From assembly GCA_002454045.1 (NCBI GenBank), contig DKID01000036.1, positions 1-29,888 of the forward strand: a DNA stretch of 29,888 nucleotides. Direction: 5' to 3'. The notes beneath the pieces were generated by a model. It had not been told where the DNA came from. It worked only from the letters and a program-made list of their open reading frames with translations, and searched no databases. Below are positions 23,021 to 29,888 of the stretch, piece after piece; positions within the stretch are counted from its first letter, which is position 1; each line of letters starts with the position of its first letter. A program made the position numbers and the translations under genes. This DNA comes from Nitrospina sp. UBA6727. GTDB taxonomy: Bacteria; Nitrospinota; Nitrospinia; Nitrospinales; VA-1.

Positions 23021-24772
23021 ATGCCCTTCCAAACTTATAAACGGTTACTCTCCCACTTAAAACCTTATCTTGGTCGCCTGTGTCTGGCAATTTTCTTTTC
23101 GATTATTGTCGGCGCCATTGCAACTTCCCCCGTCCCAATTATTCAAAAAATCTTCGACGACATCTTCGTCGAAAAAGATTATTTCATGCTCAAGGTAATT
23201 CCCTTCGCCTTAATCGTTTTATACATTTCCAAAGCCGTGCTGACCTACGCGCAAAACTGGATCATCTTAGGCATCGCGTGGGAGTTGGTGGTGGAGTTTC
23301 GGGAAAAATTGTTTTCGCATATCCACGAACTTCCCTTCGAATTTTTTGAGGCGCACGCAACCGGCGAACTCATGTCGCGCATCAATAACGATGTCATGGT
23401 GATGCAGTCCAGCGTCACGCGATTGACGAAAGAGTTTTTGCAAAACAGCGCGATGCTGGCGGGTTTACTGGCGTGGGTGATTTATTTGAAATGGGACTGG
23501 GCTTTCATGGCTTTGATCGTGTTCCCGATCATCGTCGTCCCGGTGTCTAACATTGCCCGCAAACTGCGCCGCCTTTCCCGACAAGGGCAAGAGATATTGG
23601 GAAGCATCAACGCGACGGTGCTGGAATCTTTTTCGGGAATAAAAATCGTCCGCGCATTCGGTATGGAATCCCGCGAGATTGACAAGTTCAAACTTCATAA
23701 CAACAGCCATCTCAAAGTGGTGAAAAAAAATGTGAAGTATATGGAAATTACTTCGCCCCTGATGGAAGTGCTCGGAGTTGTCAGCGTGGCGTTCATCCTG
23801 TGGCACGGCGGGAGTCAAGTTTTGGACGGGGAAATCAGCCAAGGAACATTCATGGCTTTCATCGTCGCCTTGTTCATGATGTATTCCCCCATGCGGGTCG
23901 TGCTCAAAATCTACACCAATATTCAGATTGCATTAGCCGGCGCGGAAAGAGTGTTTCACATTCTCGACCACGATGCAGAAAAAGTGCAGGACGGTCGGTT
24001 TGAACTTCGCGGCATCCGTGACGGAATTGAGTTTAAAAATGTTTCCTTCCGCTATCCGTCGCGGCGCAATATGATTTTGAATAAAATCAATCTGTCCGTT
24101 CGAAAATCAGAAATCATCGCCATCGTCGGGATGAGCGGCGCCGGCAAAACAACTTTGGTAGATTTACTGTTCCGATTTTTCGACGCGACCGACGGTGCAA
24201 TTTTAATCGACGGAAAAAATATTCGGGATTACAAACTAGCGTCGTTACGGCATCAGTTGGCTTTGGTAACCCAAGAAACTTTTTTATTCAACGACACCAT
24301 CTTGAACAACATTGCTTTCGGTTGCGAACGCGAAGTCACGCGCGATGAAATTATGAACGCCGCCCGCGCCGCTTATGTGGATCACTTCGTGGCAAATCTA
24401 GACGACCGTTACGACACCATCATCGGGGAACGCGGCGTCAAACTTTCCGGGGGACAACGCCAGCGCATCGCCATCGCCCGCGCGCTCTTGCGGAACGCGC
24501 CAATTCTGGTGCTCGACGAAGCCACATCCGCGCTGGACTCCGAATCGGAAAGTCTAGTGCAGAACGCGCTGCACAACCTCATGGAACACCGGACATCTTT
24601 CGTCATCGCGCATCGTCTATCAACGATTAAACACGCCGATCGGATTATCGTTTTGGATGACGGTCAGGTTGCCGAATCCGGAACGCACAAATCCCTTCTC
24701 GCCAACAGCGGGCTGTATCAAAAATATTATAAAATGCAGTTTATGAATATAGACAACGAGGAATCCGATTGA
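23021..24772 (+). CDS. msbA: MsbA-like lipid-exporting ABC transporter (fused permease and ATPase)
   Basis: From ATG 23021 the product is 583 residues, the size of MsbA (582), which flips lipid A core across the inner membrane. It begins YKRLLSHLKPYLGRLCLAIFFS, the typical first transmembrane helix. The six-helix exporter domain includes the coupling-region ATGELMSRINNDV. The ATPase domain has Walker A GMSGAGKTT (370-378), signature LSGGQRQR (475-482), Walker B LVLDEATSALD and switch histidine IAHRLS. The in-frame ATG at 22961 lies inside a terminator hairpin and is rejected, although 23021 has no clear ribosome site. The stop TGA touches the oleA ATG (TGAATG), so the exporter is co-translated with a long-chain hydrocarbon pathway. 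Export of a different lipid is therefore a real alternative. Confidence 0.88.
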   Translation: MPFQTYKRLLSHLKPYLGRLCLAIFFSIIVGAIATSPVPIIQKIFDDIFVEKDYFMLKVIPFALIVLYISKAVLTYAQNWIILGIAWELVVEFREKLFSHIHELPFEFFEAHATGELMSRINNDVMVMQSSVTRLTKEFLQNSAMLAGLLAWVIYLKWDWAFMALIVFPIIVVPVSNIARKLRRLSRQGQEILGSINATVLESFSGIKIVRAFGMESREIDKFKLHNNSHLKVVKKNVKYMEITSPLMEVLGVVSVAFILWHGGSQVLDGEISQGTFMAFIVALFMMYSPMRVVLKIYTNIQIALAGAERVFHILDHDAEKVQDGRFELRGIRDGIEFKNVSFRYPSRRNMILNKINLSVRKSEIIAIVGMSGAGKTTLVDLLFRFFDATDGAILIDGKNIRDYKLASLRHQLALVTQETFLFNDTILNNIAFGCEREVTRDEIMNAARAAYVDHFVANLDDRYDTIIGERGVKLSGGQRQRIAIARALLRNAPILVLDEATSALDSESESLVQNALHNLMEHRTSFVIAHRLSTIKHADRIIVLDDGQVAESGTHKSLLANSGLYQKYYKMQFMNIDNEESD

Positions 24773-25819
24773 ATGCGTTTTGAAAAAGTTTGCATCGAAG
24801 GCGTGACTTTCCACTTGCCAGACAATGTCGTAACCTCAGCCGAAATCGAAAAAAGTTTAGCCCCGCTTTACAATCGACTCAAACTTCCCCGCGGTCGCCT
24901 AGAATTGATGAGCGGAATTCGCGAGCGCCGCTTTTGGGAGAAAGGAGTTTTGCCCAGCGAAGTGGCGACGGTCGCCGGGAAAAAAGCCATCGCCCAATCT
25001 GCGGTGGCTCCGGAGCAAATCGGTTGCCTAATTTCCGCATCGGTTTGTCGCGATTTTTTGGAGCCTTCCACCGCCTCCGTCATTCATCATAATCTGCAAC
25101 TTCGCGGCGACGCATTTGTGTTCGATGTCTCCAACGCCTGCCTCGGCGTGCTCAACGGCATGGCGATCATTGCCAACATGATTGAACAAAATCAGATTCT
25201 GGCCGGGTTAGTCGTCGCCGGCGAAAATGGCGGTCCGCTTGTGAACAACACGATCGAAACTTTGTTGGCGCGAAAAGATATTAGCCGTGCCGAAATAAAA
25301 TCCTCTTTCGCTTCGCTGACCATCGGTTCGTCAGCCGCCGCCGTCGTCCTCGCCCACGAAAAAATCGCCAAGCAACGGCACCGTTTAGTCGGCGGCGTTT
25401 CCATGGTCGAGACGCAGTTCAATCAGTTGTGCCGCGGCAATGACGACGGCGGCGCGGGCGGCGAATGGTCGCCGTTGATGGAAACCGACGCGGAAACTTT
25501 GATGCGGGAAGGATGTCGGCTCGCAGGAAAAACTTGGGCGCGCACTCGCGAAGTACTCGGTTGGAGCAACGAAATGATAAGCCGAGTATTTTGCCATCAA
25601 GTCGGCAAAAGTCATCGCAAGTTGATGTATGAAAGTGTCGGGCTAAATCCCGCAAAAGATTTTTCCACGCTGGAATTTCTCGGCAACACCGGCGCGGCTT
25701 CGTTGCCAACGACGCTGGCGATGGGAATCGAAAAGAACGCGTTGCAGGCGGGGGACAAAGCCGCGCTGCTCGGCATCGGCAGCGGACTTAATTGCTTGAT
25801 GATGGGCGTTGAGTGGTGA
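24773..25819 (+). CDS. oleA: OleA-like thiolase: head-to-head condensation of fatty acyl-CoAs
   Basis: OleA joins two acyl-CoAs by Claisen condensation to a 2-alkyl-3-ketoacid, the first step of long-chain olefin (or ketone) synthesis. The 348-residue thiolase-fold product keeps the catalytic triad C123 (SNACLG), H275 (CHQVG) and N305 (LGNTG). It also keeps the OleA-specific glutamate E97 in CRDFLEPSTAS, 26 residues before the cysteine, as in Xanthomonas OleA (E117/C143). QLCRGN and the closing LGIGSGLNC are further OleA-like stretches. This distinguishes it from ordinary FabH. It starts directly after the msbA stop (TGAATG), and its own stop overlaps the start of oleB. A Gly/Asp-rich loop at 223-230 is family-variable. 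Confidence 0.88.
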   Translation: MRFEKVCIEGVTFHLPDNVVTSAEIEKSLAPLYNRLKLPRGRLELMSGIRERRFWEKGVLPSEVATVAGKKAIAQSAVAPEQIGCLISASVCRDFLEPSTASVIHHNLQLRGDAFVFDVSNACLGVLNGMAIIANMIEQNQILAGLVVAGENGGPLVNNTIETLLARKDISRAEIKSSFASLTIGSSAAAVVLAHEKIAKQRHRLVGGVSMVETQFNQLCRGNDDGGAGGEWSPLMETDAETLMREGCRLAGKTWARTREVLGWSNEMISRVFCHQVGKSHRKLMYESVGLNPAKDFSTLEFLGNTGAASLPTTLAMGIEKNALQAGDKAALLGIGSGLNCLMMGVEW

Positions 25820-26682
25820 CGGAACTTTATCCTTTTTCCTCGCACACTTTGCGGCTGAACGGCTTGCGTTATCATTACCTCGATGAAGGCGCAAGCCGCG
25901 AACCTCTGCTCATGCTTCACGGCAATCCCACTTGGTCTTTTTATTATCGCAACCTAATTTTAGGACTCAAAGATTCGTACCGTTGCGTCGTGCCCGACCA
26001 CATGGGAATGGGAAAATCCGACAAGCCGCAAAACTATTCGTACACACTTTCGCAACACATCGACAACTTGGAAAAACTCGTCGACCACCTCAAGTTGCGC
26101 GACATCACCGTGATGGTTCACGACTGGGGCGGAGCGATCGGCATGGGATTTGCGGTGCGGCAACCGGACCGAATTCGCAGGCTGGTGATTTTCAACGCCG
26201 CCGCGTTTTTATCACGGAGCATCCCGTTGCGCCTGCGTTTATGCCGCATACCTGGGGTTGGGACGATAGCCGTTCGCGGTTTCAACGCGTTCGTCCGCGG
26301 CGCCATTCGTTGCGCTTGCGTCAAGCAAGAAAGAATGACGGCGGAAGTCCGCGCCGGTTATCTCGCGCCTTACGATAATTTTTCCAACCGCGTCGCAATT
26401 TTGCGTTTCGTGCAAGACATCCCGATGCGCCGCGATTCACCAAGTTATTCGGTGGTTCAGCATATCGAAGCAAACCTAAAACTATTTCAGAATCATCCCG
26501 TGCAAATTATTTGGGGAGCGCGCGACTTTGTTTTCAACGACCGTTTTCTAAAACGGTGGCGGAAAATTTTTCCGCAGGCGGAAGTACACAGAATGGAAGA
26601 CGCCGGACATTACGTGGTGGAAGACGCCCACGAACGCATCGTTCCTCTGCTGCGCGAATTTTTGCGGAAGCATCCAATCTGA
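25813..26682 (+). CDS. oleB: OleB-like alpha/beta hydrolase (beta-lactone decarboxylase)
   Basis: OleB is a haloalkane-dehalogenase-like hydrolase that removes CO2 from the beta-lactone made by OleC, giving a cis-olefin. The 289-residue product has the oxyanion-type LHGNPTWSFYYRN near residue 35, PDHMGMGKSDKP, the nucleophile aspartate D104 in VHDWGGAIG and a late histidine in EDAGHYVVED. Identification rests on these features plus position directly after oleA. Taken alone, a haloalkane dehalogenase would be the rival call. Two GTG codons (25813, 25816) can start it; the second gives a GTGA overlap with the oleA stop. No oleC or oleD follows, as the next gene is convergent ahcY. Confidence 0.82.
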   Translation: MVTELYPFSSHTLRLNGLRYHYLDEGASREPLLMLHGNPTWSFYYRNLILGLKDSYRCVVPDHMGMGKSDKPQNYSYTLSQHIDNLEKLVDHLKLRDITVMVHDWGGAIGMGFAVRQPDRIRRLVIFNAAAFLSRSIPLRLRLCRIPGVGTIAVRGFNAFVRGAIRCACVKQERMTAEVRAGYLAPYDNFSNRVAILRFVQDIPMRRDSPSYSVVQHIEANLKLFQNHPVQIIWGARDFVFNDRFLKRWRKIFPQAEVHRMEDAGHYVVEDAHERIVPLLREFLRKHPI

Positions 26683-26720
26683 AATCGGCGACGACGGCGC
26701 CGGCAACTTTTTCCGCGCAT

Positions 26721-26762
26721 AAAAAAACCGGCTCGCCGATTGGCGGAAGCCAGTTTTATTTT
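26721..26762. terminator. Bidirectional hairpin terminator between convergent oleB and ahcY
   Basis: A run of seven A, a GC-rich imperfect hairpin (GGCT...AGCC enclosing GCC-GATT-GGC) and then TTTTATTTT form a structure with U-tracts in both directions. It sits between the oleB stop at 26682 and the ahcY stop at 26786, so it can serve both. Confidence 0.7.
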
Positions 26763-26785
26763 GCCGTGCGCGAAAACGGTTTCTC

Positions 26786-28093
26786 TTAATATCGATAGTG
26801 CTCCGGTTTATAGGGACCGTCCGCCGGCAAACCGAGATAACCCGCCTGCTTCTTCGAAAGTTTTGTCAGTTTCACTCCCAGTTTTTTCAGATGCAGATGG
26901 GCGACCTCTTCGTCGAGTTTTTTCGGCAAAGTGTAAACGCCGACCGCGTACTTATTATTGTACAATTCCATCTGCGCTAGCACCTGATTGGTGAAGGAGT
27001 TGGACATCACGAAAGACGGATGCCCCGTCGCGCAACCCAAGTTCACCAACCTACCTTCCGCCAGCAGAATGATGCTGTGCCCGTCCGGAAAAGTGTACTT
27101 GTCCACTTGCGGTTTGATGACGGTCTTTTTAATTCCCGGAAATTTATCCAACGCCGCCACCTGAATTTCAATGTCGAAGTGACCGATGTTGCAAACGATG
27201 GCGTCGTTTTTCATTCGCTCCATATGCTCGATGCCGATGACGTCGCAACATCCCGTCGCGGTAACGAAGATGTCGCCGTGCTCGACGGCGTCCTCCATCG
27301 TCGTAACTTGATAACCCTCCATCGCCGCTTGCAAAGCGCAGATGGGGTCAATCTCCGTGACGAGCACGCGCGCGCCCAACCCTTTCATCGAGTCGGCGCA
27401 ACCTTTGCCGACATCGCCAAAGCCCGCGACCACCACAACTTTTCCCGCTATCATAATGTCGGTCGCCCGCTTGATGCCGTCGGCGAAAGATTCCCGACAG
27501 CCATAAAGATTATCGAATTTCGATTTCGTGACCGAGTCGTTGACGTTCATGACGGGAAATTTCAAACTTTCTTTTTCGATCATTTTGTAAAGGTTGTGAA
27601 TTCCCGTGGTGGTTTCTTCCGTTCCCCCTTTTATGTCGGGAAGTAATTCAGAATGTTTTTCGTGGACGAAGGAAGTGAGGTCGCCGCCGTCATCCAATAT
27701 CATGTTAGGACCTTTGCTATTTTCGAAAAGCAAAGTTTGACCCGTGCACCACCAATATTCCTCCTCCGTTTCTCCCTTCCACGCGAAGACGGGAACGCCC
27801 ACCGCGGCCATTGCGGCGGCGGCGTGGTCTTGCGTGGAAAAAATATTGCAAGACGCCCAGCGAACTTCTGCGCCAAGTTCCAGTAAAGTTTCGATGAGCA
27901 CCGCGGTTTGAATTGTCATGTGCAACGAGCCGGCAATTCGCGCCCCCGCCAACGGTTTCGACGCCGCGTATCTTTCACGCAACGCCATGAGCCCGGGCAT
28001 TTCGTTTTCGGCGAGGATGATTTCTTCACGCCCCCAATCCGCCAGAGATAAATCTTTTACTTTGAATTTTTCAGCGACGATGGTGGTTGCCAT
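26786..28093 (-). CDS. ahcY: Adenosylhomocysteinase (S-adenosyl-L-homocysteine hydrolase)
   Basis: The enzyme splits S-adenosylhomocysteine into adenosine and homocysteine in the methyl cycle, using tightly bound NAD. From ATG 28093 (GGGAG 6 bases upstream) the product is 435 residues, beginning ATTIVAEKFKVKDLSLADWGR. Landmarks: LAGARIAGSLHMTIQTAVL, WASCNIFSTQDHAAAA, PVMNVNDSVTKSKFDNLYGC with the NAD-linked K and N residues, the Rossmann VVAGFGDVGKG, VTATGCCDVI, NIGHFDIEI, and the C-terminal LPADGPYKPEHYRY lysine/tyrosine tail that reaches the partner's NAD. An upstream start at 28162 would add 23 residues with no family counterpart and no ribosome site. No metE/metH/metK gene is adjacent, so it stands as a single gene. 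Confidence 0.96.
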   Translation of the reverse strand: MATTIVAEKFKVKDLSLADWGREEIILAENEMPGLMALRERYAASKPLAGARIAGSLHMTIQTAVLIETLLELGAEVRWASCNIFSTQDHAAAAMAAVGVPVFAWKGETEEEYWWCTGQTLLFENSKGPNMILDDGGDLTSFVHEKHSELLPDIKGGTEETTTGIHNLYKMIEKESLKFPVMNVNDSVTKSKFDNLYGCRESFADGIKRATDIMIAGKVVVVAGFGDVGKGCADSMKGLGARVLVTEIDPICALQAAMEGYQVTTMEDAVEHGDIFVTATGCCDVIGIEHMERMKNDAIVCNIGHFDIEIQVAALDKFPGIKKTVIKPQVDKYTFPDGHSIILLAEGRLVNLGCATGHPSFVMSNSFTNQVLAQMELYNNKYAVGVYTLPKKLDEEVAHLHLKKLGVKLTKLSKKQAGYLGLPADGPYKPEHYRY

Positions 28094-28171
28094 GACTTGC
28101 TCCCGTGAACACACGATTTTTTTTGCCGAATTTTTTAGCGCAGCGAAATAACGCAACCGCAATAATTCTAC

Positions 28172-28199
28172 ACTATATTATATGGTACAGAATTCCCAA
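28172..28199 (-). promoter_or_regulatory. Candidate sigma70-like promoter for ahcY
   Basis: On the minus strand TTGGGA (28199-28194) and TATAGT (28177-28172) are 16 bases apart in an AT-rich island, about 80 bases before the ahcY ATG. A TATAAT overlaps five bases upstream but lacks a -35 at proper distance. I see no convincing SAH- or SAM-riboswitch fold in the leader. Confidence 0.45.
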
Positions 28200-28210
28200 A
28201 CTTTTTGCCC

Positions 28211-28246
28211 CACGCCGCCGCCATCGTTGCCGCGCGCCGTCATTCC
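28211..28246. repeat. GTCATTCC-type GC-rich repeat upstream of the AGCS gene
   Basis: The segment CACGCCGCCGCCATCGTTG followed by CCGCGCGCCGTCATTCC reads on the other strand as GGAATGACGGCG...CGGCAACGATGGCGGC. Its 13-mer GCCGCCATCGTTG recurs exactly at 14686-14698, and its GAATGACGGCG start recurs at 29711, so it belongs to the dispersed family. Confidence 0.6.
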
Positions 28247-28264
28247 ATCAACGGTGATAATAAT

Positions 28265-28294
28265 TTGCGCCTCATCATTATGTGCGAGTATAAT
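28265..28294 (+). promoter_or_regulatory. Candidate sigma70-like promoter for the AGCS symporter
   Basis: TATAAT (28289-28294) is preceded after 18 bases by TTGCGC (28265-28270), a weak -35. Transcription would begin about 28 bases before the ATG at 28328, with GGGGTG as ribosome site in between. The position is good and the -35 is poor. Confidence 0.4.
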
Positions 28295-28327
28295 CCCGTT
28301 TTTTAATTTCATCAGCGGGGTGAATTC

Positions 28328-29716
28328 ATGGACGCCATAAACGATTTTATCAACGGGGTCAACGCCTTCGCGTGGGGCCCGCCGATGTTGATTTTGCTCG
28401 GCGCCACCGGGGTGTTCTTGACCGTGGGGACGTTGTTCGTTTCCTGGCGAAAAATCGGCTACGCCTTCAAGTTGTTGCTCGATAAATCGACGGTTGAGGG
28501 CGAAGGCGAAGTCAAACCGTTCAACGCGCTGATGACCGCGTTGTCGGCGACCGTCGGCACCGGCAACATCGCCGGCGTCGCCACCGCGATATTCATGGGC
28601 GGACCGGGCGCGATCTTTTATATGTGGCTGATCGCGTTGTTCGGCATGGCGACGAAATACGCCGAAGCGGTGTGCGCGGTAACCTATCGCGAAGTCGATT
28701 CAGCCGGCAAATACGTCGGCGGCCCGATGTATTATTTGAAAAACGGCGTCGGCGCGAAAAGTCCGGGGCTCGGAAAAACATTAGGCTACGCGTTCGCCAT
28801 CTTCGGCGCGGTCGCCGCATTCGGCATTGGCAACGCGGTGCAAGTACATTCCATGGCTGACGCGTTGCACACTTCGTGGAGCGTGCCGACTTGGCTCACC
28901 GGCGTCATCGTCGCCGTGTTAGTCGGCTTCGTAATTCTCGGCGGCATCCGTCGCATCGGCGAAGTCGCGGGCAAATTAGTACCGACCATGATCGTGTTGT
29001 ATGTCGGCGCCGGCTTGGTGGTGTTGGCGATTAACGCCGCGGAGATTCCGTCCGCGTTCGGTTTGATCTTCCATCACGCGTTCAATCCCGCCGCCGCGGC
29101 TGGTGGTTTTGCCGGCGCCGCCGTTGCCGCCGCCATTCGTTTCGGCGTGGCGCGCGGCGTGTTCTCCAACGAATCCGGCTTAGGCTCCGCGGCCATCGCG
29201 CACGCCGCCGCCAAAACCAACAACCCGGTGCGCCAAGGTTTGATCGCCATGCTCGGCACTTTCATCGACACCATAATCGTGTGCACCATCACCGCGTTGT
29301 GCATCATCACCTCCGGCATGTTGGGCGAAGTTGGCGCGGATGGCAATGCGCTGCGCGGCGTTGCGCTGACCGCGTCCGCGTTCGGTGCGGCTTTCACCGG
29401 CGGCGACTACGTGGTCACCGTGGCGTTGGTCGTGTTCGCGTTCACCACAATCCTCGGTTGGAGTTATTACGGCGAACGTTGCTGGCAGTTTTTGTTCAAA
29501 GAAAAATCGGTGATCATCTACCGCGTGCTGTGGGTGTCCGCCGCGTTATGGTTCGCCAATCAGAAAATCGATTTCGTGTGGAACTTGTCCGACACGCTGA
29601 ACGGACTAATGGCGATTCCCAACTTAATTGGCTTGCTAGTGCTGTCGCCGTTAGTGTTCAAAGTGACCAGCGACTACTTTGACAAACAAAAGCGGTTAGC
29701 CAACCGCGACGAATGA
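28328..29716 (+). CDS. Sodium:alanine/glycine symporter, AGCS family
   Basis: AGCS proteins import alanine or glycine with sodium across the inner membrane. The 462-residue product begins with a short amphipathic stretch and FAWGPPMLILLGATGVFLTV. It continues with the family's SATVGTGNIAGVATAIFMGGPGAIFYMW block, KYAEAV-A-YR, VGGPMYYLKNGVG, and the highly characteristic GVFSNESGLGSAAIAHAAAKT, plus roughly eleven hydrophobic helices. GGGGTG lies 7 bases before the ATG. No other gene follows on this strand in the window. The exact amino acid cannot be told. Codon choice is strongly GC-rich compared with the restriction gene at the left end. Confidence 0.95.
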   Translation: MDAINDFINGVNAFAWGPPMLILLGATGVFLTVGTLFVSWRKIGYAFKLLLDKSTVEGEGEVKPFNALMTALSATVGTGNIAGVATAIFMGGPGAIFYMWLIALFGMATKYAEAVCAVTYREVDSAGKYVGGPMYYLKNGVGAKSPGLGKTLGYAFAIFGAVAAFGIGNAVQVHSMADALHTSWSVPTWLTGVIVAVLVGFVILGGIRRIGEVAGKLVPTMIVLYVGAGLVVLAINAAEIPSAFGLIFHHAFNPAAAAGGFAGAAVAAAIRFGVARGVFSNESGLGSAAIAHAAAKTNNPVRQGLIAMLGTFIDTIIVCTITALCIITSGMLGEVGADGNALRGVALTASAFGAAFTGGDYVVTVALVVFAFTTILGWSYYGERCWQFLFKEKSVIIYRVLWVSAALWFANQKIDFVWNLSDTLNGLMAIPNLIGLLVLSPLVFKVTSDYFDKQKRLANRDE

Positions 29717-29793
29717 CGGCGGCGGCAACGCCATCGTCGTCATCGCCGTGACCGTGACGCGTCACTACCATCGCGCGCGACCGCGGCCGCGGT
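29711..29793. repeat. Repeat and palindromes downstream of the AGCS symporter
   Basis: GAATGACGGCGGCGGCAACG starts at 29711, overlapping the stop codon region, and is a close relative of the element at 28211-28246 read on the opposite strand. It is followed by GTC/GCC triplets and two perfect palindromes, GTGACGCGTCAC (29754-29765) and ACCGCGGCCGCGGT (29780-29793). No T-run follows, so terminator function is uncertain. The remaining bases to 29888 hold no recognisable gene start. Confidence 0.6.
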
Positions 29794-29888
29794 TGCAATC
29801 TTCCCGCCGTTGTATTCGCGCGACATCGGCGGCGTTCATGCGCAATTACCCCGACAATTTTCCCGAGCATTTATTTTGAGCAATCACG

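Noticed and set aside
28094..28171. SAH or SAM riboswitch in the ahcY leader
   Set aside because: The leader is short and AT-rich, and I cannot fold it into the conserved helices of known S-adenosylhomocysteine or S-adenosylmethionine riboswitches. A covariance-model search would decide.

Overview
This window reads as a compact chromosomal segment of a free-living Gram-negative bacterium. An MsbA-type exporter, a YajG-like lipoprotein, a pitrilysin-like secreted M16 protease, an AddB variant with an Fe-S cysteine set, and an OleA/OleB pair together point to a proteobacterium. A gammaproteobacterium or near relative is my best guess, but the taxon cannot be fixed from sequence alone. Gene density is high and every gene-free stretch is under 300 bases. 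No tRNA, rRNA, CRISPR array, transposase or integrase was recognised.

Left end (1-5151): the tail of a RadC/JAB-domain gene loses similarity to its family before its conserved end and overlaps the start of a giant Type ISP restriction-modification gene (nuclease, helicase, methyltransferase and target-recognition domains in one chain). That gene is split into two frames exactly at a run of 17 C. Sixteen (or 19) C would restore one frame of about 1650 codons. This is the most interesting object here: a likely phase-variable single-chain restriction enzyme, caught in the OFF frame.

Minus-strand block (5234-14521), read right to left: moaC-moaD-moaE (molybdopterin synthesis), addB-addA (double-strand-break resection), a YajG-like lipoprotein and an ammonium transporter. 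moaC/moaD and addB/addA overlap by a few bases. MoaD carries two residues beyond its Gly-Gly tail. Operator-like direct repeats lie upstream of moaC.

Centre (14723-20609): a small VOC-fold protein with a repeat-derived insert, a DMT-family permease broken by a one-base frameshift, a secreted M16 metalloprotease with a complete zinc site, and an atypically long class II aldolase on the minus strand. The aldolase and the next gene are divergent and each has a readable sigma70-like promoter.

Right end (20908-29716): a 663-residue protein with two universal-stress domains followed by three PCP_red-like repeats and a zinc ribbon, ending at a strong intrinsic terminator. Next comes a tight msbA-oleA-oleB run (lipid flippase plus head-to-head fatty-acyl condensation enzymes, without oleC or oleD). 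A hairpin separates it from convergent ahcY. The last gene is an AGCS sodium:amino-acid symporter.

Scattered between genes, and once inside one, are GC-rich repeats built around GTCATYCC/GGRATGACGG and (GAC/GGY)n triplets. They look like a degenerate dispersed repeat family.
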